Of a stretch of DNA of 64,000 nt, positions 10,137-22,616 are shown in pieces. A program made the translations under genes and the position numbers. The stretch comes from Clonostachys chloroleuca. Taxonomy: Eukaryota > Ascomycota > Sordariomycetes > Hypocreales > Bionectriaceae. The first letter of the stretch is position 1; each line of letters opens with the position of its first letter. Location: assembly GCA_037952775.1 (NCBI GenBank), contig JBANAY010000003.1:12710001-12774000 (forward strand), written 5' to 3'. Under the pieces are notes generated by a model. The model worked only from the letters and a program-made list of their open reading frames with translations, was not told the DNA's origin and made no database searches.

Positions 10137-11903
10137 ATGACCATCCTTGTTGGTCGAGCACTCAATTGGGCTATTACAGCCACTGCCGGCTCAGGATTCC
10201 TCCTGTTTGGCTACGACCAGGGCGTCATGTCCGGTTTGTTGACGGGCCAAGCCTTCACCTCGACCTTCCCCGAGATCGATACCGACAACGGTGGCAGCGC
10301 CTCGCTGCAGGGCACCGTCGTCGCCATCTACGAGATTGGCTGCTTTTTCGGCGCCCTCTTCTGCCTTGTGGCCGGGGAGAGGCTGGGACGACGCTGGTCC
10401 ATCATGCTTGGCTGCATCGTGCTGGCCATAGGGGCGACTCTTCAAGCGACCGCGTTTTCGATCCCCCATATGATTGTCGGCCGCATTGTCGCTGGTCTTG
10501 GCAATGGCATGAATACATCTACGATCCGTAAGTTGGCTCTTTCGATTCTCATATAAGATGCCATGGACCGCCGAGCAACAAGCAGGGGATTAATATATTG
10601 GAAAATGTAGCTGTGTGGCATTCCGAGCTTTCCAAGCCCAAGAACCGTGGTAAAGGTCTTGCGATCGAGCTCGCCGTTAACATTTTCGGCGTGGCTCTGT
10701 CGTACTGGGTCGATTACGGCATGTCGTTTGTCATGAACGACTCTCAGTTCCGATTCCCTCTGGCCTTTCAAATATTCTTCGCTGTCCTCACGTTCTTCGG
10801 TATTCTTATCCTTCCCGAGTCGCCGCGATGGCTCATCGCCCACGACCGTTTCGAAGAGGCCAGACACGTTCTCTGGGCAGTACAGGACGATGCCAAGCAA
10901 CGTACCGAGGAGGATCCCATTGTGAACCGCGTGCTGTCCGAGATTCAGGAGACCGTTAGGGAGGAACGAGAGGCCGCCAGCACCGGTAGTTTCAAGGCCA
11001 TGTTCAAGAATGGCGAGCAGAGGTTCCTATACCGGACTATGCTGGGTATTGGAGGCCAATTCTGCCAACAGCTCTCTGGTATCAACCTCATCACATACGT
11101 GAGTATACTATCTTCGTTACATATTCCTCGTCGCACCACTTGACCGAAGCCTCGCTAATCAGCTGCTCAACTCTAATAGTATGCTCCTGTGATATTCCAG
11201 AAATCCGTGGGCATGTCTCATAACCTGTCCCTTCTGCTGGCTGGGTTTAATGGGATTGCATATTTCTTCTCATCACTCATCCCCATCTGGGTTATTGACC
11301 GCCTTGGTCGACGAAAACTGATGCTTTTCGCGGCTGCGGGCCAATGTGCATGCATGGCGATCCTGGCTGGCACAGTCTCAGATGGCAGCAAGGCTGCAGG
11401 TATCGTTGCTGTGATCATGCTGTTTCTATTCAACTTCTTCTTTGCTGTCGGACTCCTCGCTATTCCCTGGCTTCGTAAGTTCCCTTATCCCTCCCTACCC
11501 TTGACGCAACCGTATGAGAACTCATTTAACATTATTAGTGCCTGCTGAGTACGCGCCCCTCGCTATCCGCACACGGGCAGCGGCATTGGCCACTGCGTCC
11601 AACTGGATTTTTACCTTTCTTGTCGTTGAGATCACGCCGGTATCGATTGATAGTATTGGATGGCGCACGTACATCTACTTTGCTATCTTCAACTTCTGTT
11701 TCATCCCTATGATCTACTTCTTCTATCCTGAGACGCAGTGGCTCAGTCTGGAGCAAATTGACAAGTTGTTCACCGGGCCGAAGGTTCTCCTCAAGTGGGA
11801 CAGCAGTATGGGTGTTCCTGGAGAGCTGGAGAATCGGGAGAAGGAGGACGCTGCCGGTGAGACCGGTAGGCTTGAGAACGTGGGCGATAAAACGGTCTCG
11901 TGA
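10137..11903 (+). CDS. MFS sugar transporter (sugar porter family), 512 aa, four exons
   Basis: Plasma-membrane sugar/H+ symporter type. Exons: 10137-10527, 10611-11098, 11180-11474 and 11539-11903 (1539 nt, in phase throughout). Family signatures appear in order: FLLFGYDQGVMSGLL in the first membrane helix, GRRWSIMLG loop 2-3, GRIVAGLGNGMNTSTIPVW, the PESPRWL motif after helix 6, QQLSGINLITYYAP in helix 7, DRLGRRKLM in loop 8-9 and PETQWLSLEQID at the end of helix 12. The length is normal for the family. Exact substrate cannot be read from sequence; the neighbouring dehydrogenase suggests a sugar or polyol. It faces the SDR gene tail to tail with 346 bp between stop codons. Confidence 0.9.
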
Positions 11904-12249
11904 TCTCCATGGGGCGATGGGTTTGGTGGACATGGTTGTAAAATCGCCTAGTCATTACCAATGCAGAGACTACTCATCATTCATGTCATAATAGATGCCG
12001 TATCTAGAACCCCTGAATGGTCTAAATGACTGGACTTGTTATACCTACTGCCCAATTTTCGATGCCTCCATGACCCGCTGGTCAAAATGCAGTAACAGCA
12101 ACGTCTAATTATCTTACTCACTACATCACAGCCATAGTGTAGTGTCCTAGTGGGAAATCGCGTAGGCTGACATAGGTGGTGGAAAAAGTTCGTTATTTAA
12201 CCCCAAATTTTGTGTCCTCCAATATCGTGTTCACATACAAATTAGTACA

Positions 12250-13291
12250 TTATGCAGAAGCACAGTGTCCTCCGTCAACCCTCAGGTCCGCGCCGTGCAC
12301 AAATGAGGCACCCTCCGAGAGAAGAAAAACAGCAGGCGCCTTGAAGTCCTCGGGAACACCCAGTCGGCCAAGAAGCGCTCCAGCCATCCATGTCTTTTCC
12401 ACCTCGGGATTCTCAACAAGCAGTTGATCCGTCATCGCCGTCCGAATATACTGCCGATGGGAATCGTTAGTAATTGAATCATAAACATCTAGCAGAACTT
12501 GGCGCAACATAGATTAGAGTCAACTTACACCAGGAGACAAGGTGTTTACACGGATGCCGTATTGGCCCCATTCCTGAGCGACAGAGCGGCACAACTGCTG
12601 CACCGCAGCCTTGCTTGAGTTGTACGCAGTGCAGCTGAGACCCTACACGATGCGATCACGACTGTTAGCGAGAGATACATCTCAGATGTGGTGACGATAC
12701 TCGTTCGGCACTTACTCGGTTTGCAATATTACCAGACATGCTGGAGATTATGACAATACTGCCCGGCCGGCGGCTCTCCTTGAGCACTCTAGCGGTGTAC
12801 TTGCAGGTGTTGAAAACTCCGGTCACGTTGACGCGCAGGATCCTGTCAAAGTCGGCAGCAGGATATTCCAGAGCGGGGAGCTGCTGCTGGATGCCTGCAC
12901 AGGCGATGCAACCCCAGAAGACGGAGCCCCGCGCCTCCCCGACAGCGGCGACGGCCTCGATCACCTCAGCGATCTCTTGTTCGTTGGTCACATCGCATTT
13001 GTGGTATGTAACGTGGAGGCTGTTGGCAATGGCGAGTTTCTGGAGACTTGCCCACTCGTTGGCGGCTGGGGCGTTGAGAATGTCGAGGCATGCCACGCTG
13101 CCACCGGCCTCGACTACCGCGAGAGCGAGGGTGAGGCCCAGACCACGACCACCACCTGTGATAGCGATAGTCTTATTTACAAGCGAGAAGAGGGAAGAAG
13201 TGGTGGTTGTTCTGGAACCTGAAGTAGGTGTAGCCTTAGGGGCCGGGTCGTTTGGGAGAACGTCGACGTCGGCGACTACTGCTGGGGCCAT
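12250..13291 (-). CDS. short-chain dehydrogenase/reductase (D-arabinitol/mannitol dehydrogenase-like), 296 aa, three exons
   Basis: NAD(P)-dependent classical SDR. Exons on the minus strand: 13291-12716, 12642-12529 and 12450-12250 (891 nt in phase). The second intron carries a perfect TACTAAC branch site. The cofactor loop TGGGRGLG is near residue 45, the NVTGVF segment follows, the catalytic serine lies in IVIISSMSG and the active site is YNSSK (Tyr199, Lys203). The end WMAGALLGRLGVPEDF...FVHGADLRVDGG is the usual SDR C-terminus. The N-terminal ~37 residues (rich in Ala, Pro, Thr, Ser) are an extension found in fungal polyol dehydrogenases. Next to a sugar transporter it probably acts in polyol or pentose interconversion; the exact substrate is inferred. 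Confidence 0.85.
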
Positions 13292-16269
13292 GGCGAAGGA
13301 ATCTGGCTGAGGAAGAGAAGAAAAGTTTAAAGCAATGTGAAAAGGATGTATTAAAGAAAGAATTATAAGTAATGTCCGATTTATGTTTGGTGAGAGAAGC
13401 CTAAAGCTGTTCTCGACGCTTCATATCCTCAGATTTGGGAGAAGGTGGCCCAGCTGGATATGATCATTTTGCAGCCTGCATTCCTGCAACAGGTCACCTG
13501 AGCTGAAAATAACGATAAAATTTGTATTATCTCGAGGACATATGAGAGCATATGATAGGATGCGACAGGGGGAATTGGAAGCGACTCGATACGTGTGTCT
13601 CCAGAAGATTGTGCTGACAGAATGAAAAGAGCAGGCGGAAGCGCAACAGGAGGAAACCATTGGCGAACTACTCCCGAGCTTTTTCTCAAAACTCAAAACA
13701 AACTCACCGGTGAGCCAACTAGCACTGTCCACATGTGTGGTCGGTAACTGGAACGAGTCAGCTGTGCATACACGTTGTGGAGTTGTGGAGTCCGCTTGGG
13801 ATTTCCCTCCCCAGCAATGCCTCCCCTCTCATGCCCAACAATTGTACCTAACCACAATAAACTTGGCTCAGACTTGAGGATGAGTAAACAAGCTCCATAT
13901 TATTATATCGAGTTCAGCTATATCTTGACAAAAAGGTTTCTTGCTGTCCTCGAAGTTACTCTTAAAAACCACGAAGATGCCAGCCTTGTCAGGTCGACCC
14001 AAACGGATATCAACTTGTTCTGTCTTCATGTAGGAGAAAGCTAAAAGTGACATCACCCTGCTAGACTGGAGAGAAACCAGCATGGAAAATACAAACCATA
14101 ATGAAATGAGTTTTCCATTTCAAAGTGTTAGTTTGAGCCATCAAACCGTCTAGCTCTCACCAAGGGGGCAGTATCGGTAGCTGTGGTTGCGCTACCAACA
14201 TGTTGGCTAGTAGTAATGAGAACGGCCCGAAAAGAAACAGTGAGAGAATAATACCTTGGGCTATAAGAGGTGGCGAGCGATTTTCATGACTCCACATTCG
14301 GTAGGCGGTGCTTATTTCCCCTCCGCTTTATTTATGGGACTTCAATTCGATCATTGTATGTAGCTCTAATCTATTTCTGAAAATGATTACGTGGATCTTA
14401 GACTCTCAGGCATTGCTGGTTTCCATCTCCAGCTTTGTAATTTAGAACTTGATGTTGAGATGAAAATAGGCCTGTTAAGAGGATGTGCAAATCATGACGA
14501 GTCAAGGCAGGAACGATAAAGTTTAGGTGAAACTTAAGCACATACTCGCGACAGTAACTGCATCAGAGATGATAGGCCTTGGGCCGGGCAGAAGGCTGGT
14601 TAGGATCCGGGCTTCTTGAGGTTTCCGCTCTCATTATTAGCGCACATCAATTTCTCATCAACAAAAATAATCAAGATGAATAATTTCCATGAGTGTGATT
14701 GCAACTTTGAACCCTTTGTGCATTCGTTAGACGCACTTTAACAGAAGTATGTGGTCTTGATATCACCGACTTCAATCATCGTCGAGTGTTTGACACGTTG
14801 CCTTGATTGAGGAGCACAAAATTGTTGAAATGTTCCTTGAGGATGACCACGAGCTGTGAGAAGCATGATACGTAGTATTCGGTGATGAAAGCGATGGACG
14901 GCTTTCCTTCATGTATGCCGCTTACAGGACTTTGTTACCAATTCTGGCATCTCCAGCGGTTACGATAACTGACATCGTATGCCTACCCTGGTGGTATTAG
15001 TTGGTCTCCCCTATCCTGACTAAGTAGAAGATCCGCGAACTGCGGCTGGCTCCAACATTGTGTCATGTCTGGTATCTAAACACGCTGGGAATATGAAAGT
15101 AAGTAAGCGGAAGAGGATTTTGTTCCTATATTGGGAGCTGCCTTCGGATTGTTACAACGGCCTCGGGCAATAGCAAAGCTGCAATCACCGTTAGCGGCAC
15201 CACATAGTGTGCTGGCCGGTTGGGAATACGACCTTCCTCATCAAGGAAGCATGACTCCATTTAGGGCGACAGATCGTAAAATAATCGCGGTGCCAGAGCT
15301 GGATCATACCCTGACTGAATTGAAGGTCCGAATAGTACGGCAAGAAACAGACCACCCTTGGTCGCATGGCAAAGTGAAATCCTCCCAAGTTAAGCCAACT
15401 TGTGCGGCAGGGTGGCCTAGCATCGTTTCTGATTTGTAGTCATCTCTTAGTCTGATGGGGTTCGGGTTTCAACACCTTCCGTAACCGATGACTACGAGCT
15501 CCTGTCTCCGTCCCTCGAAGGCAGAGCGCTAAAATCAGATGCCTATACTGAAAAGGTAACCGTTGCATACGCATAACACGCATAAAGAGAGGAGGAATGT
15601 AAGCCATCTGACACACTGCAGGTTGCAACGTTTGTTTCGATAATGCCCTTGCGATAACCGGCGGTCTACAGGCAGACTACCTTTGACGAATACTTGAGAT
15701 TCAGTTCTAGATAATGGCTAGAATTGAATGGAATTCCTAGGTCGGGCGTTCAATTGCTGTCAAGAGGAATCATTTGTATACACCTTTACAGAAGGAGGCG
15801 TTGAGCAGAGCATTCATTGGCCGAGGAACGAACACAAGCAATGACCAGAAGCAGGGCTATCCCATCACCTGATCCACCATCCGTCCCATCTGACCCCGCG
15901 TTTCAAGTCTGACGATTTGCCAAAACCTGGTGTGTTATGGCCAATCGACTAGCGCCCTCTGAGCGGAATCTGCAGGTGGCAATAGCATTGGAGGGCATCC
16001 CTAATAAATGCGGCTTGGCGGCTCGGTAGTTGCATAGAAAATCAGCTTTCTTTCGGGCCGAGACTGCAGGGAAGCACCTCAAGGGATTGGATGGCTTTTG
16101 TCGGCGGGTTTACATGGCAATATGCACGTGCTGCTTAGATCGGTTGATGATATAAATGAGAGCGAACCTTTCATCAATCCCAGCAAGTTTGACTGGCCAG
16201 CGACAACCCCCAAAAAAAAGTCAGATCAGACACTTGCAATACTGAAAACTCTTGGCTGAAGTCGTCACA
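13292..16269. other. 3-kb intergenic region, no supported gene
   Basis: Frames at 13421-13732, 15131-15439 and elsewhere are short, lack motifs and lie in sequence with no codon bias. The right end is the GH71 promoter, with TATAAA at 16151-16156, about 115 bp before the ATG. Nothing else recognised. Confidence 0.55.
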
Positions 16270-18488
16270 ATGTTGTTCAAGTCTGCGTTCCTGGGGCTTC
16301 TTGCCACAGCGAATTTTGTTCATGGCGCTGCCATTGGGCATGCTGCAGAGCAGGTGTCCCTTGAGAATCGTGCCGCAGCTGCAGATCGGCTGGTTTTTTG
16401 CCATTTCATGGTTGGATCCTCCATCAGCAAACCCTTTACAAGTCTTAGAAATCACCGGCTAACTCCTCCATGCTATAGATTGGTATCGTTGGGAACCGCA
16501 ACAGCGCTTCGCAATATGACGATGATATGCGCCGTGCAAAGGCTGCAGGTATTGATGCGTTTGCCCTCAATATTGGAGTGGACGGATATACAGACGCGCA
16601 GTTAGACCTGGCCTACAAGTCAGCAGCTGACAATGACATGAAGGTCTTCATCTCCTTTGATTTCAACTGGTTCAAAACTGGAGAAGCTGCTACTGTCGGC
16701 CAGAAGATTGCCAAGTACGCAAATCAGGCAGCTCAGCTAAAAGTAGACAACCGAGTGTTTGCATCCTCCTTTGCTGGAGACGGACTTGATGTCGCTGCTA
16801 TGAAGAGTGCTGCCGGTGTCGATGTGTTTTTCGTTCCCAATTTCCACCCTGAACAAACAGCCAATCCTGATAGCATTGATGGAGGCTTCAACTGGATGGT
16901 ATGTCTCCCTCTATCCACAAAATTTAACAGCATTAAACTAATACAAAATTCCAGGCATGGCCTAATGATGGGAACAACAAAGCCCCAAAGCCTGGAAGCT
17001 CAATTAGCGTTGAAGATGGTGACGATAAGTATCTCAGCTGGCTTGGCACCAAGCCCTACATGGCTCGTAAGTCCTATTTTTGATCAATCTAGACAACGCA
17101 AGTAACAAGTAGTAGCTATCTCTCCCTGGTTCTTCACTCATTTTGGACCGGTAAGTCTCACCATTGGACGAGTCCTGTCAATCGCTAAAATCGCAATGTA
17201 GGAAGTCTCCTTCAGCAAAAATTGGGTCTTCCCAGGTGGCGCCTTGATTTTTGATCGCTGGAATCAAATTTTGGATAAAGGCTTTCCTCTAGTCGAGATG
17301 ATCACCTGGAATGACTACGGCGAGTCTCATCACTTCGGTCCTCTCAGCTCGCCGCATTATGATGATGGCAACTCCAAGTGGACCAACGATCTGTAAGCTG
17401 GACTGTTCCCAGATAAAGTCCGCCACCTAACTAATCTTTCGCCTAGGCCACACAATGGATGGCTTGAACTTTCCAAGCCCTTTATCGCCGCCTATAAAGC
17501 AAAGGAGAAGACCGTGGATAAATATATAACTGGTGATCAAATCGTCTACTGGTATCGCCGAACCTTAAAAGGTCTAGATTGCGATGCTACCGACACTACT
17601 GCTGGTAGGCCAGCCAACAATGATAGTGGTAACTACTTCATGGGTCGCCCTAACGGGTGGGAGTCAATGGATGACGTGGTATATGTTGCCACATTGCTCA
17701 AAGAGGCCGGTACGCTTACCGTCAACTCTGGTGGTCAATCAGTCGAGAAAGAGGTCCCCGCCGGGGCCAACTTGATTCAAGTTCCTGCTGCTGTCGGTTC
17801 GCAAACGTTCAGTCTGTCCCGCAATGGCAAAGTGGTTCTTGAGGACAAGTCTTTGATGGAAATCTCTAACATCTGCCCGTGTGGCTTGTACAACTTCAAC
17901 CCCTATGTAGGAACTGTTCCTCCTGGTGAGAGCGATCCTCTGCAGCCTGATGGTCTAGCTTCTCTCACCATAGGCCTTCACGTCTCTACCTGCGAAGCCA
18001 AACCGTCTCTTGGTACAAACCCCCCGGTTTCAACCACAGGAGGCCCTCCGCCACCTTCAAGTACGGGAAGCTCTCCCCCTCCATCCACCACAGCCGGTCC
18101 TACGTCCACGGGCGGCTCAGTTCCATCTCAGACCTCATCACTACCTGCACCTACAAGCACAGGCTCAAACCGTAAGTCTATGTGCCACAATCTACCTTTT
18201 AAAAGGCGAATCAGCTAATTAATACGTAAAACAGAACCCTGCAATGGCGGCACCAATGCTGATGGTGAGTCGGGCAATTATTCTGGTCTGTGTAGCTTCG
18301 CCTGCAGCTACGGATATTGCCCTCCCGGTCCGTGCAAGTGCACTTCAAATGGAACACCTGGAAACCCTCCTTCAGGAGACGGAAGGAACGGATGTCCTGC
18401 GGATGGCCTAGGTGATGGATACAAAGGGCTGTGCAGCTTCGCTTGTAGTCATGGCTACTGCCCTGGCACTGCATGCAAATACTGTTGA
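16270..18488 (+). CDS. secreted GH71 alpha-1,3-glucanase (mutanase), 625 aa, seven exons
   Basis: Hydrolyses alpha-1,3-glucan. Exons: 16270-16410, 16479-16898, 16955-17066, 17116-17150 (35-nt microexon), 17202-17392, 17447-18171 and 18235-18488; total 1878 nt, all in phase. A signal peptide (MLFKSAFLGLLATANFVHG) is followed by the GH71 core: HFMIGIVGNRN, AKAAGIDAFALNIG, DNDMKVFISFDFNWF, VFFVPNFHP, PWFFTHFG and the ITWNDYGESHH segment with acidic residues. After a beta-sandwich-like part (to SLTIGLHVSTCEAK) comes a long Ser/Thr/Pro linker. Two cysteine-rich modules follow (NYSGLCSFACSYGYCP and GYKGLCSFACSHGYCP), probably wall-binding. Intron 1 has an unusual GTTGGA donor. It may act in wall remodelling or mycoparasitism. 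Confidence 0.9.
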
Positions 18489-18711
18489 TAACGCCCTAAG
18501 TGGCCTCAAACATATGCGACAGAAAGCATTCTAGTTGGGCAATTCGGAATTGAACACCGCTTGAGATTTGCCTCAATCATTAAGAAGACTAATCCATGCC
18601 TCTTGTGATCACTTGCCTGTGCATCATCAATATTTCATTATTCGGCTCTCCATTCGTTCAACTAATCTACCAGTTCCAGGTCGAGCGCGAATGAGAGTAT
18701 GCCGTTGTTGT

Positions 18712-20102
18712 CTAAGAGCACTGGACGGGGCTATTCTGACAGCTGTAGACCTTGGTGCCTCCAGTAATCACAACATTAGACCAAGTCCAGCCAGAGCAAG
18801 AGCCACTACCACAGACCACGACGACATTGTATCCTCCAGAAGCAACACCTCCTCCTCCAGTGATGTTCTCCACCGTCAGGCCAGTAATGGGCACGCCGGT
18901 TGTGGGATCGCCTTTGAGATCTCCTCCGTTGTAATTCTGCTCGATAAGAACACCATACCTAAGATCCACATGAATAAAACTCTTTTTTTTTCTCCAACAG
19001 AGTGGCAATTGGGACTTTATAGGGTGGTGTAACTTACTTCGTGATGTTTTTCAACGTGAGCCCCGAGTATGTGACACCGGTCACAGAACCTGTTGTGCCG
19101 GCGACAGTCTTAACACGGATGGCTGTTCGCGGGTCAGCTTGAGATCAGAGCCAAAAGGTCGCTTCGATACGCTGGATTATACCTTGGACGGAATTTTGAA
19201 CAGTGCTGTCCTTGAAGGTAACATTGGAAACAACATTGTTAGTACGACCGCCAACGCTGCCAATTGACAGGCCGTGTCCACCGGAACAGAGGCCGCCTGA
19301 AAAGATGATATTCTGCAGTCATCAAGTTAGGAATGGTCCGTATTTTTAAAGCAGCTGAAACCCATTACTCACGCTTCCAGAGTTAACTGCCACACAATCA
19401 TCTTGGTTATGAACCTGAGCGCCAGTGATGGTAACCCCAGTACTATCTCCGATATCAAAAGCGTCCGTGTTCTTACCGCCACCGCTGTCACCAGCCGCGT
19501 TGTCTATTATCATGTTGGTGATAGTCAGTCCATTCACACCGTTAATGCTGAGCGCCTGGACAGGAGTATTGGTGATGTGAATGTTGTTGATGGCAGAGTT
19601 GGTCAGTTTGTGTGCGGCGAAGAACTTCGGCTTTGTCTTGCCACCGCTACCACCCTTTCCGTCCCACCAGCGAGCTCCATCGGGATTCAGAACTGCGCCA
19701 GAGGCTCCTTCCACGGTGATGCTGTTTCCCTGAATCTGCAATAGAGGGCCAGACCATTCCGAGTAACCCCAAGTTGTAGTGCCCTGAAAAATGACCTGAT
19801 AATCTCAGATGTTAGTTGAAAGTCTAAAATGCTTGGTTGCTACAGGTACCTACATGTGTACCATCGTTCAGGTTGCTTAGATCGAGAGTTGTCCCAGACG
19901 GAACAGCGACATTAGAGAGGACAATAGTGGCACAGGAGGCCTGCGACTTGCTTGCGCTAGCTGCCCCGGAGGATCCAGAGAAGGTGCAAGTTGTCGCCCG
20001 CTCTTCAAGGTCAGGAGCCTGGGTAACAGCTGGGGGCGCTGGGCTGGCGATAATGCCAGTAGCAGCAACGGCAAGTAGGTAAATAGCAGCGAATCTAGCC
20101 AT
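18712..20102 (-). CDS. secreted GH28 endopolygalacturonase, 377 aa, five exons
   Basis: Cleaves homogalacturonan outside the cell. Exons on the minus strand: 20102-19854, 19795-19373, 19312-19183, 19122-19038 and 18958-18712 (1134 nt in phase). A signal peptide ([19 protein letters not shown]) precedes a propeptide that seems to end at LEER. The parallel beta-helix carries all four GH28 motifs: NTD (Asn192, Asp194), QDD (Asp215, Asp216), GHG (His237), and IRVK (Arg270, Lys272; the family norm is RIK, so Ile to Val here). A TATATAAAG box lies at 20172-20181, about 70 bp before the ATG. It is convergent with the GH71 gene with 223 bp between stop codons. Confidence 0.92.
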
Positions 20103-21021
20103 TATGACTTTTGGAACGTAGAGAAAAGCCCTCGTTTGTAGTGAGATGATATATTTGAAGTCCTTTACTTGCTTTATATAGTTTTTCTTTCAACTGTAGA
20201 CTAATACGATTTCCGTTGAATCTAACCCTTCAAAGTTGTAACCTAACTCGATTCTTGGAAAGATCAATTGAAACGCATGCCGAACAGCCGGATTCCGAAT
20301 CAACATAGGGCTCTTTTGCTATGAATGGAGTAATTCGTTCCATATCCCCTTTTGAGCGTTTCTAAGTCAGAATGTCAGTCATAAAGGAATTGGCTTAAGA
20401 GGCTGTATCATGTGCCGTCAGAGCCGAGAGGCAGAGGGTAATTTCGAATATTGTGTTTTACCAATGTCATTTATGCATGCCGACCGGACCGAGCGTAGTA
20501 ATTTTGCCGCCAATTGACGACTCTCTAAACGCCCGCGTATTTCTTCCCTTCTATTTTATTTTCCCGCCAAAAAAAAAAATATAGACGTTCCCGAATTGTA
20601 CCAACCCGTACTACCTAACATCCATAATGTATTCCACATCGCAAACAAATTATTGGATGACGACATATTCTTCAAAAACGCCATGTCGGCCACTGAGTAG
20701 CAAAACTTTATGACGTATCCTCGACGGTAGAGATTATCAGAGATCCGGATCATACAGGAGGAATAAATTTTAGGCATCACGCAGTTGAATAACTGCAAGA
20801 GGCTTGTTTTTCACTGCCTCCTAGCCCAGTCTCGTGACGCATTGTGCCACTAATATATTATATCCATAAGCATTGAATTTCATATAGCAGCAATGAGATG
20901 ATTTGAAGCGAGGTAGGATTGTTCTAGAGCACACTACTTAGGCATCACTTAGGCATCCGTAAATATCTATATATACTGTGAAGAAGAAGCCAGGTTTAGG
21001 AACCAAAGAAAATGGGTGTTG
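20103..21021. other. intergenic, polygalacturonase promoter and unknown sequence
   Basis: Holds the TATA box of the polygalacturonase gene at the left. The rest is moderately AT-rich with no supported frame. Confidence 0.5.
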
Positions 21022-22616
21022 TTACACCCAGCCCCGTCCACTCCAAGCCTGGCCTTTCGTATTTGCGAATTTGATTCTCTCAGAATATTCCGTCTTAAGA
21101 ATGTTTATTTCCTTCAGGATGGTGGCGGGAGTCTTGTTCACGTACATATTAAAGATATCGGAAAATATCACGCCGCTCAGCTTGATTGAGCTGTTGAACC
21201 CCTGGGCGTAACCTTCACGGCTGCCCTGTTTACGAGCACGGATATTCTTAACAAGAACATCTGTAACAGGTCCTACTCCTCTTTTAGATGTACCCTTGAT
21301 GAACAAGGCGATCCACGAGGCCACGCCTCCGCTGTTACCATGGTGATCCTCGACGTCGATATTGTCAAACGTGATGCGGCTTGCTGTCACCCAACCGTAC
21401 AAACGATGGATTCCTATCCCAACGCCAGCATTGTACACAACACTGTTTTTGAATGTCACATTGTCTTGGTTTTCCACAACGCCCTGTCCGATTTTGAATC
21501 CGTAGCAGTTTGTCCACGCCAAGCAGTCGTCGAAGACAATGTCTTGGTTGGGCAGAGGCTTGTATGGATAATGGAGTGCAACCTCGTTGTCGGCTTCCCA
21601 AGCTTTTGCTGAATAACTATCATCGTTACCAATGGCAATGGAGCGTCTGGTGGTGATCCTCTTTGCCTCAACGACATCAACCCCATCGTTTTTGGTGGCA
21701 TCCTTCCGGTTAAGGATCTTGAGATTGGTGAGGTATGCATCCTCGGACTGAGTTGGAACTACCGTCCAGAACGAGCCGTCTCGAATCAATGGCCCATCGT
21801 ACCTGAAATTCCTCGTTCCTACTGGGACAACGAGATGGGCCATAGACTTGTTCTGTCTGCTGTTGTATCCATTTCCATCAATAGTCCCACGTCCGAAGAT
21901 CTTAATATCGGTCGAATAGAACTCAGTCTGCAGCCACCATGTACCATCAGCCCGACCTACCCCAGTGAAGGGTTTCGAGGAAATCTGGTCATAGTCTGCA
22001 ATGTTTCCTGTAAAGCGCAAGACGGAGCCGGGTGCTAGGTAGAGAGAAGTGTGGTTCCTGAGCATCAGGTTGCCGATTTGATAGACCACGGGCGGGACAT
22101 ACACTGTACTACCTGGTCGTTGAGCACCAGCATCCATAGCAGTCTGAATACCATCGGTGATAGTCTCGCCCGTAATGTCGGCCTTGTACTTGAGCACATT
22201 AAATATTCCGCATGCTTTGGGTTTGGGGGGGTCTTTTTCAATGTAGTCCACTAAAATAACCATTTCCTTGACTCTGTTGACCTTAACGATGAGGTATTGC
22301 GGTTTGCTAATAGAGAAGCTGAGCTTGTTGCCAGCTGTTTTGGCATTGACTTTCAGGGCGCGGGGGGTATGATGAGGTCGCTTATCTCCTTCTCGCCGGT
22401 AGCTGTGAGACTGAGGGTTGTCGAATGACCGGCATCCATGGCCAGATGGGCATAGTCGTACCTAGCATAATCGATTGTGTTTATCTCAGTGCCGTTAGCT
22501 GACAAAGTAAAGGCTTTTGATTCAGAGTAGATCGATGGGCGGGGGTAATTAACAATTTTAGCCTATGCTACAAGCACCAAGAATGAAGAAACAACGAGAG
22601 CTGTACGAGCAATCAT
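21022..22616 (-). pseudogene. GH28-like beta-helix hydrolase, broken by a TAG and a frameshift
   Basis: From ATG 22616 the frame reads a signal peptide (MIARTALVVSSFLVLVA), then TAG at 22565-22563, then AKIVNYPRPSIYSESKAFTL and an N-terminal beta-sandwich-like domain. At a six-base C run (22367-22362) the frame must shift to keep the protein going (ISDLIIPP, then RALKVNAKTAGNK) into the long 413-residue frame ending at 21022. That part is a right-handed beta-helix with a divergent GH28 active site (KNDGVDVV, IGNDDS, and GFKIGQG where endo-enzymes have GHG). The TAG sits where AQAK would give a normal signal-peptide end, one transition from CAG. The body has no other stop, so the damage is recent or one of the lesions is a sequencing error. 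Clustered with two other wall hydrolases. Confidence 0.75.

Noticed and set aside
12738..13310. Plus-strand frame of 190 codons
   Set aside because: Antisense of the SDR first exon; no motif, whereas the minus strand has the full SDR pattern.
15131..15628. Frames on both strands in the long spacer before GH71
   Set aside because: Short, without motif or splice structure; each strand gives equally good nonsense frames.
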